Positions 10,701-20,964 of a stretch of DNA of 64,000 nt are shown one piece after another. Location of the stretch: NCBI RefSeq assembly GCF_030269925.1, contig NC_085123.1:3410001-3474000 (forward strand), written 5' to 3'. Under the pieces are notes generated by a model, which did no database searches, was not told the origin of the DNA, and saw only the letters and a program-made list of their open reading frames with translations. Position numbers and translations under genes: made by a program. Source of the DNA: Bombyx mori. Taxonomy: Eukaryota > Arthropoda > Insecta > Lepidoptera > Bombycidae. Numbering within the stretch: position 1 is the first letter of the stretch; each line of letters starts with the position of its first letter.

Positions 10701-13700
10701 TTATATCAGCGTTACCGTAGCGCGTAGATGAGCTCTAGGGGCTCAAACCGGAGGTGTTGCTAACACTGGCCCTAACAAGAGCAGCGCTTCGTAGAATTAC
10801 CATCGGATCGGAAACGCGACCCACTGAGAAGATTCGACGAGAGACTCAGTGGGCTGAGGTGTCTATGGGTTAGTTTTCTCTCCGAACCCTTCGTCGCAAG
10901 CGACGGTTTCGACGAGAACGGTGACCGGTGCTTGAGGTACATAAAAGCACGTTAGTGGATCGAAAGGATCCGAAATTACGTGGAGGAGAACCGATAACCG
11001 TTGGGGTAAACGTGTTCTTGAGTGAAAACCGCGAATTGGCAAACGTAGTCCAGGACTCTCTCAGGCTCGGCTGAGTGACGATCTATGCAGAGGGACTGGC
11101 AAGAGTTGGATGAGAGAAGCCGAGAATCTTACGCGGTAGCGTGTGATTCGAGAGGCCTATGCCCAGCAGTGGGCTTCTATAGGCTGGTGATGATGATGGC
11201 GGCACAACGGCAACTTATCATTTTACGATGCAATTGGTGGTAGGACGTCTTGTGAGTCCGTACGGGTAGGTACCACCGCCCTTCTTATTTCTGCCCTGAA
11301 GCAGTAATGCGTTTCGGTCTGAAGGGTGGGGCAGCCGTTGTAACTATACTGAGATCTTAGAACTTATATCTCAAGGTGGGTGGCGCATTTCCGTTATGGA
11401 TGTCTATGGGCTCCAGTAACCATTGGGCTGTGAGCTCGTTCACACATCTAAGCATTAAAAAAATATATGCAAATAACAATATTTTTAACAGGAGCTACAT
11501 GGCATTGAATGTATACGTAGCGTTGTGTTACTACAAGCTGGATTACTACGACGTGTCTCAAGAGGTACTGGGGGTATATCTCGCCCAACATCCTACCTCC
11601 ACCGTCGCTGGAAACCTGAAGGCTTGCAATCTTTTCAGGTTGTTTTTATTTTATTGCTGGAGATATTTGAACTATAATAGCTAAAGTACACGCGGAGTGG
11701 CTATCAAAACGCGAATACTACCTCCCACTGTGAGACATGAGGTCGATGTCTCAATTGTAATGTTTTACGGCCAACATTGAAAAATCTGTGCTTGTGGCTG
11801 TCTAGTGTCAGTCACTTCGACATGTCATGTTGTGGTTATCGAAAAAGGCGACAAGGAGATTCACTAAATTACGCATTTCAACAAAAATGGCACCTATAAT
11901 TCCAAAGAGGTCTAATGACACATTTAAATACAATTTGAACGATTGTAACCTTTAATTTTTAAATCCCCATATACGTAACAGAAATGTCCATAAAAAAATG
12001 CAAATCGTATTGTAAGCTCACGAAGTTTGTTGACGCTATTTTCCGAACTTTTTCTGACGAGATTACTAATGGTGAATTTCTTTTTGGAGGATAGTTCTAA
12101 TCCTTACTAGTACTAATTATAATTGACGGCGGAATTCAATAGGCCTCAGCTCCCGACCGCATTACGCAGATGCCTTGTCACATTGTTTACCCCTACACAC
12201 TATCATGCCTAGTAGTATAATACACGTACAATTAAAAAAAAAAAAGTGTGTGTGTCCGCTCCGACGCACGACTGGAGTTTACTGGATATAAAAAATTAAA
12301 CGAAACAATACGAGAAATAGTTCTATATTACGACAACACGATACACTACAGATTATTAACAAATTAACGAGACACAAAACAAACGACTAACAAATATATG
12401 AAAATACAATAATGAGAGAAACGCGCGATCAGTACGAGGCTTTGTGGCGGACTGCCGGCGCAGCAGCCCGGCGCGCATTTCGTGTGACATGCGCAATCAG
12501 GCGCATAACGCATTTCGTGTGACATGCTAGTACGATTTTGGTCCCCATAATTTTCATACCCCGGGCCTATATATGTAAATCGATTCTAAAGGAGTAAACT
12601 CCCACTTTTTGGAGTTGATTGTGTGATTGTGTGACATGCGCCTGATTGCGCATGTCACACGAAATGCGTTATCGCAGGTGACGCCGGGCTGCTGCGCCGG
12701 CAGTCCGCCACAAAGCCTCGTACTGATCGCGCGTTTCTCTCATTATTGTATTTTCATATATTTGTTAGTCGTTTGTTTTGTGTCTCGTTAATTTGTTAAT
12801 AATCTGTAGTGTATCGTGTTGTCGTAATATAGAACTATTTCTCGTATTGTTTCGTTTAATTTTTTATATCCAGTAAACTCCAGTCGTGCGTCGGAGCGGA
12901 CACACACACTTTTTTTGTTAGTCGTTTGTTTTGTGTCTCGTTAATTTGTTAATAATCTGTAGTGTATCGTGTTGTCGTAATATAGAACTATTTCTCGTAT
13001 TGTTTCGTTTAATTTTTTATATCCAGTAAACTCCAGTCGTGCGTCGGAGCGGACACACACACTTTTTTTTTTTTTATTTCCCCTGTAGGCCGACGAGCAT
13101 ACGGCCCACATGATGGTGAGCGGTTACCGTCGCCCATGGACGTCAGCAAAGCCAGAGGCGAATCCAAGCCGCTGCCTACCGTTAAATACTGCTCTCTAAA
13201 TACTCTCCACAAGTCTAATACCTGATACCTTTTTGTTTTGCAACCTTGTAGGTTGTATAACGGAAAAGCAGCAGAAAACGAATTGAAGCTGATATCCTCA
13301 GACCAGCACACGTTTGGGCAGGATCTGGTCAAGCACAACCTTGTCGTATTTAGAAACGGCGAGGGAGCCTTGAAGGTGACTCGTGTTTTATACTAGATAT
13401 AGTTTTAAAAGTACCGAATTATTATGCTTAATTTATTATTTCACAACAATAACTCTTGGGACCTCTTCTGAGTCCGCGCGGGTAGGTACCACCATCCTGC
13501 CTATTTCTGCCGTGAAGCAGTAATGCATTTCGGTTTGAAGGGTAGGGCAGCCGTTGTAACTATACTTGAGACCTTAGAACTTATATCTCAAGGTGGGTGG
13601 CGCATTTACGTTGTAGATGTATATGCGCTCCAGTAACCACTTAACACCAGGAGGGCTGTGAGCTCATCCACCCATCTAAGCATTAAAAAAAAAATTAAAT

Positions 13701-16700
13701 ATTCGAATTGAAATTTTTATTGGATTTCCGTAAACAATATATGTTTGTGTCAACAATTTTTTTTCTATCAAACAAGTTATTTGGAGTATATCTAGTCATT
13801 CCTCAACTTACATTTAAATTGTAACTTCAAAACAGAAATACTGAGTTGATTTATTTTTGTTTGTATTTACTAAAGACGACACAATTGCAACTTTAAAAAG
13901 ATGTTTCTTCATAATTTAACTCTTTTGGCGTTAGAATTTTTTAATAAATATATTAAAAAATTGTGTCGATTTGAAATTTCTTTATCTAATCGCTGTGATA
14001 TCCAATCGTTGTGTTGTGGTTTTTTTTTTTAATTCGCGAAGCTTTAGTTTTTCTTTTTTTACTCAGACTTTAATATATAATATAAAAAAACCAAACGAAA
14101 AAAAAAAGTGCTTCCAATAATTATTTAATTTTTTTGCAGACCCTCCCTGGACTAGTAGACGTGGTTCCAGAAGCGCGTCTGAACTTGGCCGGGTACAGGC
14201 TCCGCAACCGGGAGCCGCTAGAAGCGAGGGTCCTGCTAGAGCCCTTGCACCCCACGTCACCGCTACACTACATACTGCGCGCTGTGGTCGCCGTCAGGAT
14301 ATACAACGACACTTCCGATGTGAGAAACGTGTGGATACATGCGGACACTAGCCGTCGTGTCCTAAAGGATAAGACGTCCGATGCATTCGTGTCGAGCGAT
14401 GCACCGGTGTTCGAATCCCGCAGGCGGGTACCAATTTTTCTAATGAAATACGTACTTGACAAATGCTCACGATTGACTTCCACGGTGAAGGAATAACATC
14501 GTGTAAAAAAAATCAAACCCGCAAAATTATAATTTGCGTAATTACTGGTGGTAGGACCTCTTGTGAATTTAATTTTTCGTTTGTCATTTTCATTTTATTA
14601 TTAAATATATAAAATAGTCGTCCGTGATTGACCACCAAAAAAAAAACTGTAAACTTCGGAAGCAATGAATGTGAGTGTACATACTAAACCTTATAATTGT
14701 TGGAGAATTATAAACATAATTTATATTATCTGTAATGTCAAAAATGGTTCACATTTTGCTCACGTGTGACGCCATCTTAAAAATAGTTTTAATTATGTCC
14801 GCGAGTTTACGAAAACCGACAAATAATAATAATAATAATAATAATAATGAAATACTATTTGAAGGACGAGCAGATGAAGTTAGCCCAGCAGAGTTTCCAT
14901 CTTGTGGGCAGTTCTGCGTCGGAATGCGACACGATCCCGGGACGACAGTGCATGGCGTCCTCTTACTTCCTCGCCGGACACTTCGAGGAGGTGCTGGTCT
15001 ACCTGAACAGCATCAAGAGTTTCTTCGTCAATGACGACACATTCAACTTTAATTATGCGCAGGTTGGTTTTTGTGTAAAAAAGAAAAATTAAATACATTT
15101 TTTTTTTTGCATTGCTGTAGAAATAGATGTCCTTTATAGTGGGCAGAGACAGCACCGTCGCATCTGTAGTGGTTATTTATAATAGAGCATACAGTTATAA
15201 CAGATACCTGGCTCTCGCTAATGACATTTTCAAGATCGGTGTGCTTAGTGCGAGTTTTTTAACATTCTGGATAGCGTAAAAGTTAACTCAATTTTGAATG
15301 GCGTTGGAACGTTTGCCGCTAGGGGCGCTGTTCCAAATGCATACAAATTATAGTTAACTTTTACACTGCCGAGAACGTTAAAAACTCGCACTAAGCCCAC
15401 AGTTTGTATAAATACAAGTTCCGAACCGAATAACACAAGTCTACCGAGAAATTGCACTCGCTCGGTGGGAGATCTTGACTTTGTGGTTACCCCCAAACAT
15501 TTCATAGAGCGTGCGTCTCAAAAGGCGACCGGGTAATGTTAAACTTTGTTAAACCAATATTACTGAGTTTACCAGTTATGATAGAGCCATTGTATTTACA
15601 TTTAGAGCCTTTAGTGAGCCTGAACAGCTGCTTACGACCATCCGGCATGCATTCCGTTTAAAGCAAAAATAACGAAGGCACAAATTGTTCGTATACATAT
15701 CGACGCTTGAAAGGCAAACATGACTAAGCGACAATGCGTGAACTTTACAGTACACTAATTTAAAGTTGAAATACCTGAAAAAAAAAATATTTTAACGAAT
15801 CTAGCTGAAGTAGAATCTAGCTAGTAGCTGTAGGATTGAAATGATTTTAAGAGACCTAGAAATATATTTTTTTTGTGCATCGAATATGGTTATTGCCTAT
15901 CATTTATGTACAAGGCAGTTATTGTCGCTTAGTCACGTTTGCCTTTCAAGCGTCGATATTATATATTAAAACATGTACAATATATTTATAGCTCGGATCG
16001 AAAGGTTGGTCAAATTTTAAATGTCCAACGTTATTCGTCAATAGAATTTTCTTATCGGTCATTTTGCTTACTCTGTTCCGACAATTAGAGTCAACATAAA
16101 TTCCATTACAGATGTGAAAGATAAACGACTGATTATCGAATGATACTCGATTTCGCTTCTAATAAAGTACATTTAGGTTTTCCGTTAAATTATGGAAAAT
16201 TAATTGGAAGCAACAATACTAGTTAACACTGAATGAAATTAGAAACTGAATTTTACTTATTTGCGATTTGGTAATTTTTCTCAAAACCCCTTTGATGAAA
16301 CTATAATTGTTTCGTGTCAATAAAATTGTGTCAAATGTCGAAGTTGATTGTCATGAGAAAATGGCGGCATTCATATTGTATTATCTGTGGTAAATAAAAA
16401 GAAAGCCCTCATGTGGACTTTTTGGCGGGAACGCGAGGATTTATTTTGTCTATTTAGTCTTTCTTCAGGTTTAAACTTGTAATAACGATAGTTTGTTAAC
16501 TGTTTAATATCTTTGAAAGTACACAAATGTGGGAAAATGCACTTCTCGGGATCCTCCAAAAAGTCCACTGAAAAAAACACAGTAAATGACCACCATTGTA
16601 CTGAGATTATAATTGATCCCATATCATCTCATCTCATTTCATTTAATTTCATCCCAGTGGATTTAATGTCTCAAATTAATCATCTTCATTTCATTTCATT

Positions 16701-17690
16701 TCACTCCGTGTTATCATTTTTCATAAAAATAAGAATATAAATTAAAATAAGACATGACCTAAAGGTCTTAGTAGCCGGGTCATAAAATCCCTTTAAAAAA
16801 AAAAAAGAAAGTCCTCACGTTTATAATTTTTCTTTTTTTAGGCCAAAGTCGCAACCGGTTTTTACAGAGAGGCCGAAGAATGCCTGTTGGCTATACAGGA
16901 CGAGAACATGCGCAGCTCGTTTACTTACCTAGCCTGTCTCTGTCGATGTCACGTCATGAACAAGGACGCACATCTCGCTTGGCAGATATGTGCTAATGTA
17001 ATCAATTTAAATACTCTATTCTCTCCTCCTTGCGTCGATAATCCTCAATGCTGAGTGAGGGACGTGGCCTCCTCTAATAACTTTTGCTGGATTATTCTGC
17101 GCCACTCCTGCCTATTGTCGGCCGTGTAGATATTATTAATTATCGATTAATAATATTCCAACACTATTGTATTATTAATACCTAATACCTAATATTTAAT
17201 ACCTAATACCTAATATTTAATACCTAATACCTAATATCTCATCCTTTTTTTTTTATTAAAATGTATAGTTACAGAATCTAAAGACGATCTTTGTCGATAT
17301 TTTATGTCACATTTTACAACATATTTTTTTCTGAATGCCTTATGATGAAGTGTTCAAGTAAATTAATTCAAAATTCAGTCCGCAGGCACCCCGGACAGCT
17401 TTGCACTGCTACAACTGGTCGCGAACGACAGCTACCGAATGGGTCAGTTCCTGGTGGCGGCCAAATGCTTTCACATGCTGGATCGTCTGGACGGCGGCCC
17501 GGAGATGTGGGAGGGTCTGAGGGGAGCCGTGTGCGGATGCGCTCAAGCTGCTGCAGCCAACAAGCCGGGAGCAGCTGCCGAACTGCGGGACGCGCTGGCT
17601 CTGCTCAAAGGACCAAGAGCTCATCCGAGAGCTGACCACGTGGTCCGTCCTATAGCTAAATGGGCCCAGCAAAATAGAATACCGATTTGA
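4703..17690 (+). CDS. IFT56: IFT56 (TTC26 / DYF-13), intraflagellar transport complex B protein
   Basis: Coding exons: 4703-4705, 5457-5588, 7001-7184, 7362-7417, 8580-8755, 11492-11638, 13252-13375, 14140-14319, 14865-15062, 16842-16997, 17379-17690. All joins keep phase and use GT-AG; the total is 555 codons plus TGA, against 554 residues in human. The first exon is only ATG (AAAATG|GTAAGT), giving M-ILSRSKPA, which matches the conserved start of the family. Diagnostic stretches include [71 protein letters not shown] and the C-terminal [10 protein letters not shown]. The protein is a TPR solenoid of IFT-B that carries motility-complex cargo into cilia. Expression is expected in ciliated sensory neurons and perhaps sperm. 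Introns are full of transposons, but no exon is broken. Least certain is the acceptor before 5457, which has a poor pyrimidine tract. Confidence 0.93.
5719..5961. repeat. Short inverted-repeat element (MITE-like) in IFT56 intron 2
   Basis: The ends are inverted copies: TAAGGGTCAGCGCAGACAGA on the left and TCTGTCTGCGCTGACCCTTA on the right. The interior is GC-rich (GCGCGTGCTCG ... ACCGCGCGGTG), unlike its surroundings. There is no open frame, so a non-autonomous DNA element is likely. Confidence 0.55.
6160..6420 (-). repeat. Family B SINE (Bombyx type), reverse copy
   Basis: On the minus strand it has the family signature: CCTA-CTATGCTGATGCC..., GTTGCTAATACTAAC, CCGGATCGGAAACGCGACC, GAAACTCAGTGGGCTGTG and GACGAGGACGGTGACCGG. 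It lies in IFT56 intron 2. A 5' fragment of the same family follows at about 6535-6615. Confidence 0.7.
6722..6900 (+). repeat. Family A (Bm1-like) SINE tail
   Basis: It runs from TTGTTAGTCCGCACTGGTAG through GCCGTGAAGCAGTAATGCG to ACACATCTAAGCAATAAAAT, with an internal deletion after ACTATACTGAGA. It ends about 100 bp before IFT56 exon 3. Confidence 0.7.
7448..8125 (+). mobile_element. Non-LTR retrotransposon 3' end with open RT C-terminus
   Basis: An open frame at 7448-7927 encodes the carboxyl end of a jockey-type reverse transcriptase ([51 protein letters not shown], stop). A 3' UTR of about 190 bp follows. It is 5'-truncated and lies in IFT56 intron 4. Its 3' UTR shares a stretch of about 45 bp (GGATCTTCTCAGTGGG...GATCCGGTAGTAGATTC) with the family B SINE. 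Confidence 0.75.
9137..9422. repeat. CTAGCTGACCCG-type dispersed repeat
   Basis: Starts AACTAGCTGACCCGGCAGAC and ends TTTATATATAATAATATAGA, a common lepidopteran dispersed repeat. Related copies with a different interior are at 23520-23773, 39390-39650 and 43548-43770. IFT56 intron 5. Confidence 0.5.
9517..9745 (+). repeat. Tandem duplication (about 73 bp x 2) followed by TATA-like box
   Basis: ATGTCGGCGCGTGTTTTTAT...AACAACACGTGCAA occurs at about 9515-9587 and again at 9588-9660 with one or two differences. CTATAAAAACG follows at 9724-9734. This resembles part of an LTR or another promoter-bearing element, but no partner LTR was seen. Confidence 0.45.
9748..9953 (-). repeat. Family B SINE, reverse, inserted into the TATA-bearing element
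   Basis: Carries CCCACTGAGTTTCTCGCCGG, CGTTTCCGATCCGGTGTAGA and the 5' end CTTTGCTGATGGCC in reverse, then a pure A run on the plus strand. TCTCTCGAGCTCAG on the left and CTCTCTAGCTCAG on the right look like its target duplication. Confidence 0.65.
10600..11205 (+). mobile_element. RTE-like LINE remnant split by a family B SINE
   Basis: Bases 10600-10660 encode [15 protein letters not shown], typical of the C-terminus of RTE-type reverse transcriptases. Bases 11090-11200 hold the familiar end (GAGAGGCCTATGCCCAGCAG, GGCTGGTGATGATGATGG). Between them, 10665-10990 is a plus-oriented family B SINE (CCTACCTGTGCTGATAGTC ... GTGACCGGTGCTTGAGGTAC). IFT56 intron 5. Confidence 0.6.
11229..11465 (+). 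repeat. Family A (Bm1-like) SINE tail
   Basis: GGTGGTAGGACGTCTTGTGA through CTGTGAGCTCGTTCACACAT to AAGCATTAAAAAA. It ends only about 25 bp upstream of the IFT56 exon starting at 11492, so its A-rich tail abuts the acceptor region. Confidence 0.75.
12234..12916. repeat. Near-perfect foldback (long inverted repeat) in an IFT56 intron
   Basis: The left arm (12234-12505) and right arm (12635-12916) are reverse complements. They look identical over about 230 bp, from GTGTGTGTCCGCTCCGACG inward to CAGCAGCCCGGCG. The only clear difference is a short block (TCACCTGCGATAA) present in the right arm. The loop is about 130 bp. The right arm's inner end holds a perfect small palindrome, GTGTGACATGCGC-N6-GCGCATGTCACAC (about 12629-12660). 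There is no coding capacity. If transcribed with IFT56, it would fold into a long hairpin. Confidence 0.85.
12764..13070. repeat. Direct duplication of the outer part of the foldback's right arm
   Basis: GTTAGTCGTTTGTTTTGTGT ... GGACACACACACTTTTTT occurs at 12764-12916 and again immediately at 12917-13070, with no difference noted. It is a recent tandem duplication of about 153 bp. Confidence 0.8.
13075..13190 (-). repeat. GCAGCGGCTTGG-type repeat (family D)
   Basis: Reads CTGTAGGCCGACGAGCATAC ... GGTTACCGTCGCCCATGGAC ... AAGCCGCTGCCTACC on the plus strand. It lies just upstream of the IFT56 exon at 13252 and directly abuts the T run that ends the foldback duplication. Confidence 0.65.
13447..13695 (+). 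repeat. Family A (Bm1-like) SINE tail
   Basis: CTCTTGGGACCTCTTCTGAG through GTAATGCATTTCGGTTTGAA and CATCTAAGCATTAAAAAAAA. It lies 70 bp after the IFT56 exon that ends at 13375. Confidence 0.75.
14343..14572 (+). repeat. 3'-truncated Bm1-like SINE next to an IFT56 splice donor
   Basis: The tRNA-like head (CGTGTCCTAAAGGATAAGAC, B box GTTCGAATCCC) and linker are present, but the copy stops after GGTAGGACCTCTTGTGA. It begins about 25 bp after the donor GAT|GTGAGA of the exon ending at 14319. Simple AT repeats follow, including (AAT)n at 14822-14849. Confidence 0.7.
15239..15400. mobile_element. Palindromic MITE (family F), copy 1
   Basis: The terminal inverted repeats are GTGTGCTTAGTGCGAGTTTT... 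and its complement ending AAAACTCGCACTAAGCCCAC. Each arm is about 50 bp and includes CGAGAACGTTAAAA and GTAAAAGTTAACT. The core is TTTGCCGCTAGGGGCGCTG. No ORF. Sisters are at 20792-20964 and 38001-38168. IFT56 intron 9. Confidence 0.75.
15697..15959. mobile_element. MITE-like element with 40-bp inverted ends
   Basis: The left end ATATCGACGCTTGAAAGGCA...CTAAGCGACAAT is mirrored at the right by ATTGTCGCTTAGTCACG...CTTTCAAGCGTCGATAT, with one mismatch seen in the arm. The AT-rich core has no coding. Only one copy was found here. IFT56 intron 9. Confidence 0.65.
16400..16820 (+). mobile_element. Poly(A)-tailed retroposon (family E), forward copy
   Basis: Begins GGACTTTTTGGCGGGAACGC at 16415 and ends in a 12-base A run near 16805. 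It is flanked by AGAAAGCCCTCATGT and AGAAAGTCCTCACGT (13/15 identical), its target duplication. It is the same element as 3319-3731 in the opposite orientation. It ends just upstream of the IFT56 exon at 16842. Confidence 0.7.
17158..17237. repeat. Minisatellite, unit TAATACC / TAATATT
   Basis: TAATACCTAATACCTAATAT and variants repeat about 10 times in the last IFT56 intron. It is a simple tandem array with no other signal. Confidence 0.8.
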
Positions 17691-17821
17691 GACATATCTT
17701 CGAGCCTATAATTGTATGAAATATAAGAGTTCGTTTGTTGTCTGTGTTTTGTTCCTACTCTTCTGTTCCTGCCCCTATGCTTTAAGTCGTGATAAGAATT
17801 GGCACGCGTGCACAGATCCGC

Positions 17822-18135
17822 TTTTTTTCCTACCTATGCTGATAGCCTTGAGAGGCCATTTCAGCTTCGCCCTAACATGTAGGTGAGCTCACGGGGCTTA
17901 AACCGGAGTGTTGCTAACACTGGCCCTAGCAAGAGCAGTGCTTCGCAGGATCTACCACTGGATCGGAAACGCGACCGATTGAGAAGATTCAGCGAGAAAC
18001 TCAGTGGGCTGTGTCTGTCGGTTGATTCGCTCGTCGAGCCCTTCGTCATAGGCGACGGGTTCGACGAGGACGGTGACCGGTGCTTGTGGTACCTAAAAGC
18101 ACCGTTAATGGATCGGGAGGATCCGTAATGACAAG
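17822..18135 (+). repeat. Family B SINE, near full length
   Basis: TTTTTTTCCTACCTATGCTG ... GAGTGTTGCTAACACTGGCC ... GATCGGAAACGCGACC ... GTGACCGGTGCTTGTGGTAC ... GATCGGGAGGATCCGTAATG. It lies 130 bp past the IFT56 stop, so it may sit in or just after the 3' UTR. No AATAAA occurs between the stop and the SINE; AATATAAG near 17719 is the best variant. Confidence 0.75.
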
Positions 18136-18340
18136 ATACCTCGTTTCCAATAACTTGTACTGCAAAAAGAAATGCTCGTACCTTTGATCATACTTCCAAG
18201 TATAACGCGGAATTTTAATAAAAGCTCAATGAATTCACACAAAAAAGGACTCGCAGAGAGATGCTATGAAAATTGTGTGAAATCGCAAGTTTATTTAATA
18301 TACTACATATATTCGAAAACGAAAAACTCTCTTAATATTT

Positions 18341-18612
18341 TAACTGGCCGTAGGACCTTTTGTGAGTCCGCACGGGCTGGTACCACCTCCCTGTCTATTT
18401 CAGCCGTGAAGCAGTAATACGTTTCGGTTTGAAGGGCGGGGCAGCCGTTGTAACTGTACTGAGACCTTAGAACTTGTATCTCAAGGTGCGTGGCGCATTT
18501 ACGTTGTAAATGTCTATGGGCTCTATGTCTGTGGGCTATGTAACCACTTAACACCAGGTGGGCTGTGAGCTCGTCCACACTACTAAGCAATAAAAAAAAA
18601 AAAAAAAAAAAA
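18341..18612 (+). repeat. Family A (Bm1-like) SINE tail with long A run
   Basis: TAACTGGCCGTAGGACCTTT ... CACACTACTAAGCAAT followed by about 24 A. The long homogeneous A run suggests a fairly recent insertion. Confidence 0.75.
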
Positions 18613-18935
18613 ATATGCCTTGAACTTGTCTTCTTAGAAATATATCGATACTGACATACATACATACCGATACATACATACCGATATATACATACCGAGC
18701 TGTGTAGCATTACGTCTGTGTTTTAAAGTAAATGGCAGATCTAAGAAACGAAAAGCACGTTTATCAGAGACCAGTAATGGACGTGTTTTATCGAATGATT
18801 AGAAGAAACATTTGGTATAATCAAAATTTAATAAAAATACCAACACGTTACAAAACTAATAATAAAAAACTATAATGTTATTTATTCCTTAAAACTATAT
18901 AAAATGGAGTATTTAAAAAAATGCAAAAGGACATC

Positions 18936-19007
18936 AGGGGACACCCGGGTTTGAACCGGGGACCTCTCGATCTGCAGTCGAATGCTCTACCACTGAGCTA
19001 TATCCCC
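18936..19007 (-). tRNA. tRNA-Cys (anticodon GCA)
   Basis: The minus strand folds into a full 72-nt cloverleaf. The acceptor stem is GGGGATA/TGTCCCC (one G-U pair), and the D arm is GCTCAGTGGTAGAGC (A box). The anticodon loop is CTGCAGA with anticodon GCA, and the T arm GGTTCAAACCC is the B box. There is no intron. A T run (TTTTGCATTTTTTT) just downstream can terminate RNA polymerase III. It is intact and unlike the degenerate tRNA-like SINE heads elsewhere in the window. Confidence 0.96.
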
Positions 19008-20400
19008 GTACGTGATGGGAGTTGAAAAAAAGTATAATAATGTTTGCATCAGTAACTTTGTGACGAATTGCCGTCATCAATGAAACATGTAGGGCGAAGA
19101 TAATTATCGCAAAATGTTTTAAGAATTTACTGATAAACTGTACTTGAAGAAAAAAAGGAAAAAAATACTTTTATTTCCATTACATTTAGATTAATTTGAT
19201 TTAAAACTGCCATTTTCGATATGAACACCATTTATTAATTAATTAATATTCTCATATGAACTAGGATTTGGAGATTTGATTGTATCACATCGTAAGTTAA
19301 ATGGTTAGCTCGATGTCATATAAATGTCCGGATTCGATTAGTCATAGCTAGTACACATAGCTAGTCATAGTTGTGAAACATATTTGTTATTCAGGGCTGG
19401 GCCTAGTTGTTTTCATCTCATTTGTGATTCCCGTACAGAGACAACCCTATCCATGTGGAAGTTTTTCTTCATGATATGTAGATTTATCACTACAGAATCA
19501 TTATTGGGAAGTGCTGGGTCATGACCATGACGCATAGGGGTTTTTTTCATTGAAATCCTCTAACCTAAAACCTACTAATACTATAAATGCAATGCATACT
19601 ATAAATGTTGTAAAGTAGATGTTTATTATTCTTCCAAGCAGAAACTACTGGACCAATTTTGCTATTTCTCAATCGAATAGCTTATACTTTAGAATAAAAC
19701 ATAGGGTATAATTTAGTACGGTAGATGTACGACAAGGGGCGCGCGAGTATTTTGAAGATGTTTTTCATATAATCAGCGGTGTCAAGGCAGAGCGACCCGG
19801 GTACCTATCTCACATTTTAGTGCTTATCCAACCCGGCCCGATTTGCTGGTCGATCCTTGATTTGACTTGGATCCGAACACTACCAAGCTTCACAAAATGT
19901 GAAGGTTTTCTAAAAACCGGCCGTTGCCTATAGGGAACACACATATACAAATCGACATTTATCTATTGCTTAAAAAAATTTTAGAAGTGCTAAGAATGTA
20001 TGTAACAACGGAGCGACATAGCTTAGATTTTTACAAATAAATTGAGGCAATGAAGAACGTTTCTATACTATTATGAAACTCTGTATTTTTTTGCTTTGTT
20101 GTTGTCAATTAATAATGGCCGCCAATCGCCATATTGTAAACTTTACGTTATTGGCGCGAATTTTTTGAGAAATGACGCAATACAAATTTTTGGAAATCGA
20201 ACAATTTTCGTTCTTGTATTTCGTGACGGTTAATATAATTTAAATCATCGTTGTTTTCTACAGCCGCTATATTTTAGAGTGTGTTTTTATAAAAACACCG
20301 CTAATATCGTAAAATCTCCCGTGACCTGGTAGAAATATTTTTGTTTTACTTACATCAAATATTCAGGCAATTGGTTTAGGGTTACATACATTTATGCTTG
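19008..20400. other. AT-rich intergenic DNA, no gene seen
   Basis: No convincing exon on either strand. Short fragments suggest old repeats, for example AAACTACTGGACCAATTTTG near 19645. Confidence 0.5.
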
Positions 20401-20404
20401 GCTT

Positions 20405-20790
20405 GGCAACATTGTCGTCATCATCATCAGCCTGTATCTCTCCACTGCTGGATGTAGGTCTCTCCCATAATTCGCCACAATGAACGATCCTCGGCCTTCT
20501 GCATCTAATCTTTCCCAGCATATCGCAAGTCATCGGTTAACCGGGCAGGGGGACGCCCAACACTGTGCTTATCAGTACGTGGTCTCCAGTCCAGAACGCG
20601 TCTACTCCATCAGCCATCGGTTCTGCGACACGTATGTCCGGCCCATTGCCACTTCAGCTTGCTAATTTTTAGAGCTATATCGATTACTTTGGTTCTTTGA
20701 CGGATTTCCTCATTTCTGACTTGATCCATCAAAGAAACTCCGAGCATACACCTTTCCATAGCACATTGAGCGACTTTGAACTTACAGACC
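20405..20790 (-). mobile_element. RTE-type LINE, 3' ORF remnant
   Basis: The minus strand translates to fragments such as AQCAMERCMLGVSLMDQVRN, KLKWQWAGHTCRRTDG, WRPRTDKHSVGRPPARL and DRSLWRIMGETY. This is the characteristic C-terminus of RTE endonuclease-reverse transcriptases, broken by stops. The CATCATCATCAGCCTGTATC end marks its 3' terminus. Confidence 0.75.
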
Positions 20791-20791
20791 A

Positions 20792-20964
20792 GTGTGCTTA
20801 GTGCGAGTTTTTTAACGTTCTCGATAGCGTAAAAGTTAACTCTTATTTGTATGGACTGTGATCGTTTGCGTACGTTTGCCGCTAGGGGCGCTGTTCAAAC
20901 TGCATACAAATTTGGGCTAACTTTTACGCTATCGAGAACGTTAAAAAACTCGCACTAAGCACAC
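20792..20964. mobile_element. Palindromic MITE (family F), copy 2
   Basis: It has the most complete terminal repeats of the three copies: GTGTGCTTAGTGCGAGTTTT and AAAACTCGCACTAAGCACAC, with arms of about 50 bp closing on a core with CGCTAGGGGCGCTG. It directly abuts the truncated RTE fragment. Confidence 0.8.

Noticed and set aside
14134..14516. 120-codon open frame continuing past the IFT56 exon
   Set aside because: After GAT|GTGAGA it reads into a SINE head; the next true exon follows at 14865.
17158..17237. CRISPR-like array
   Set aside because: Units are 7 bp with no unique spacers; it is a simple minisatellite in an animal intron.
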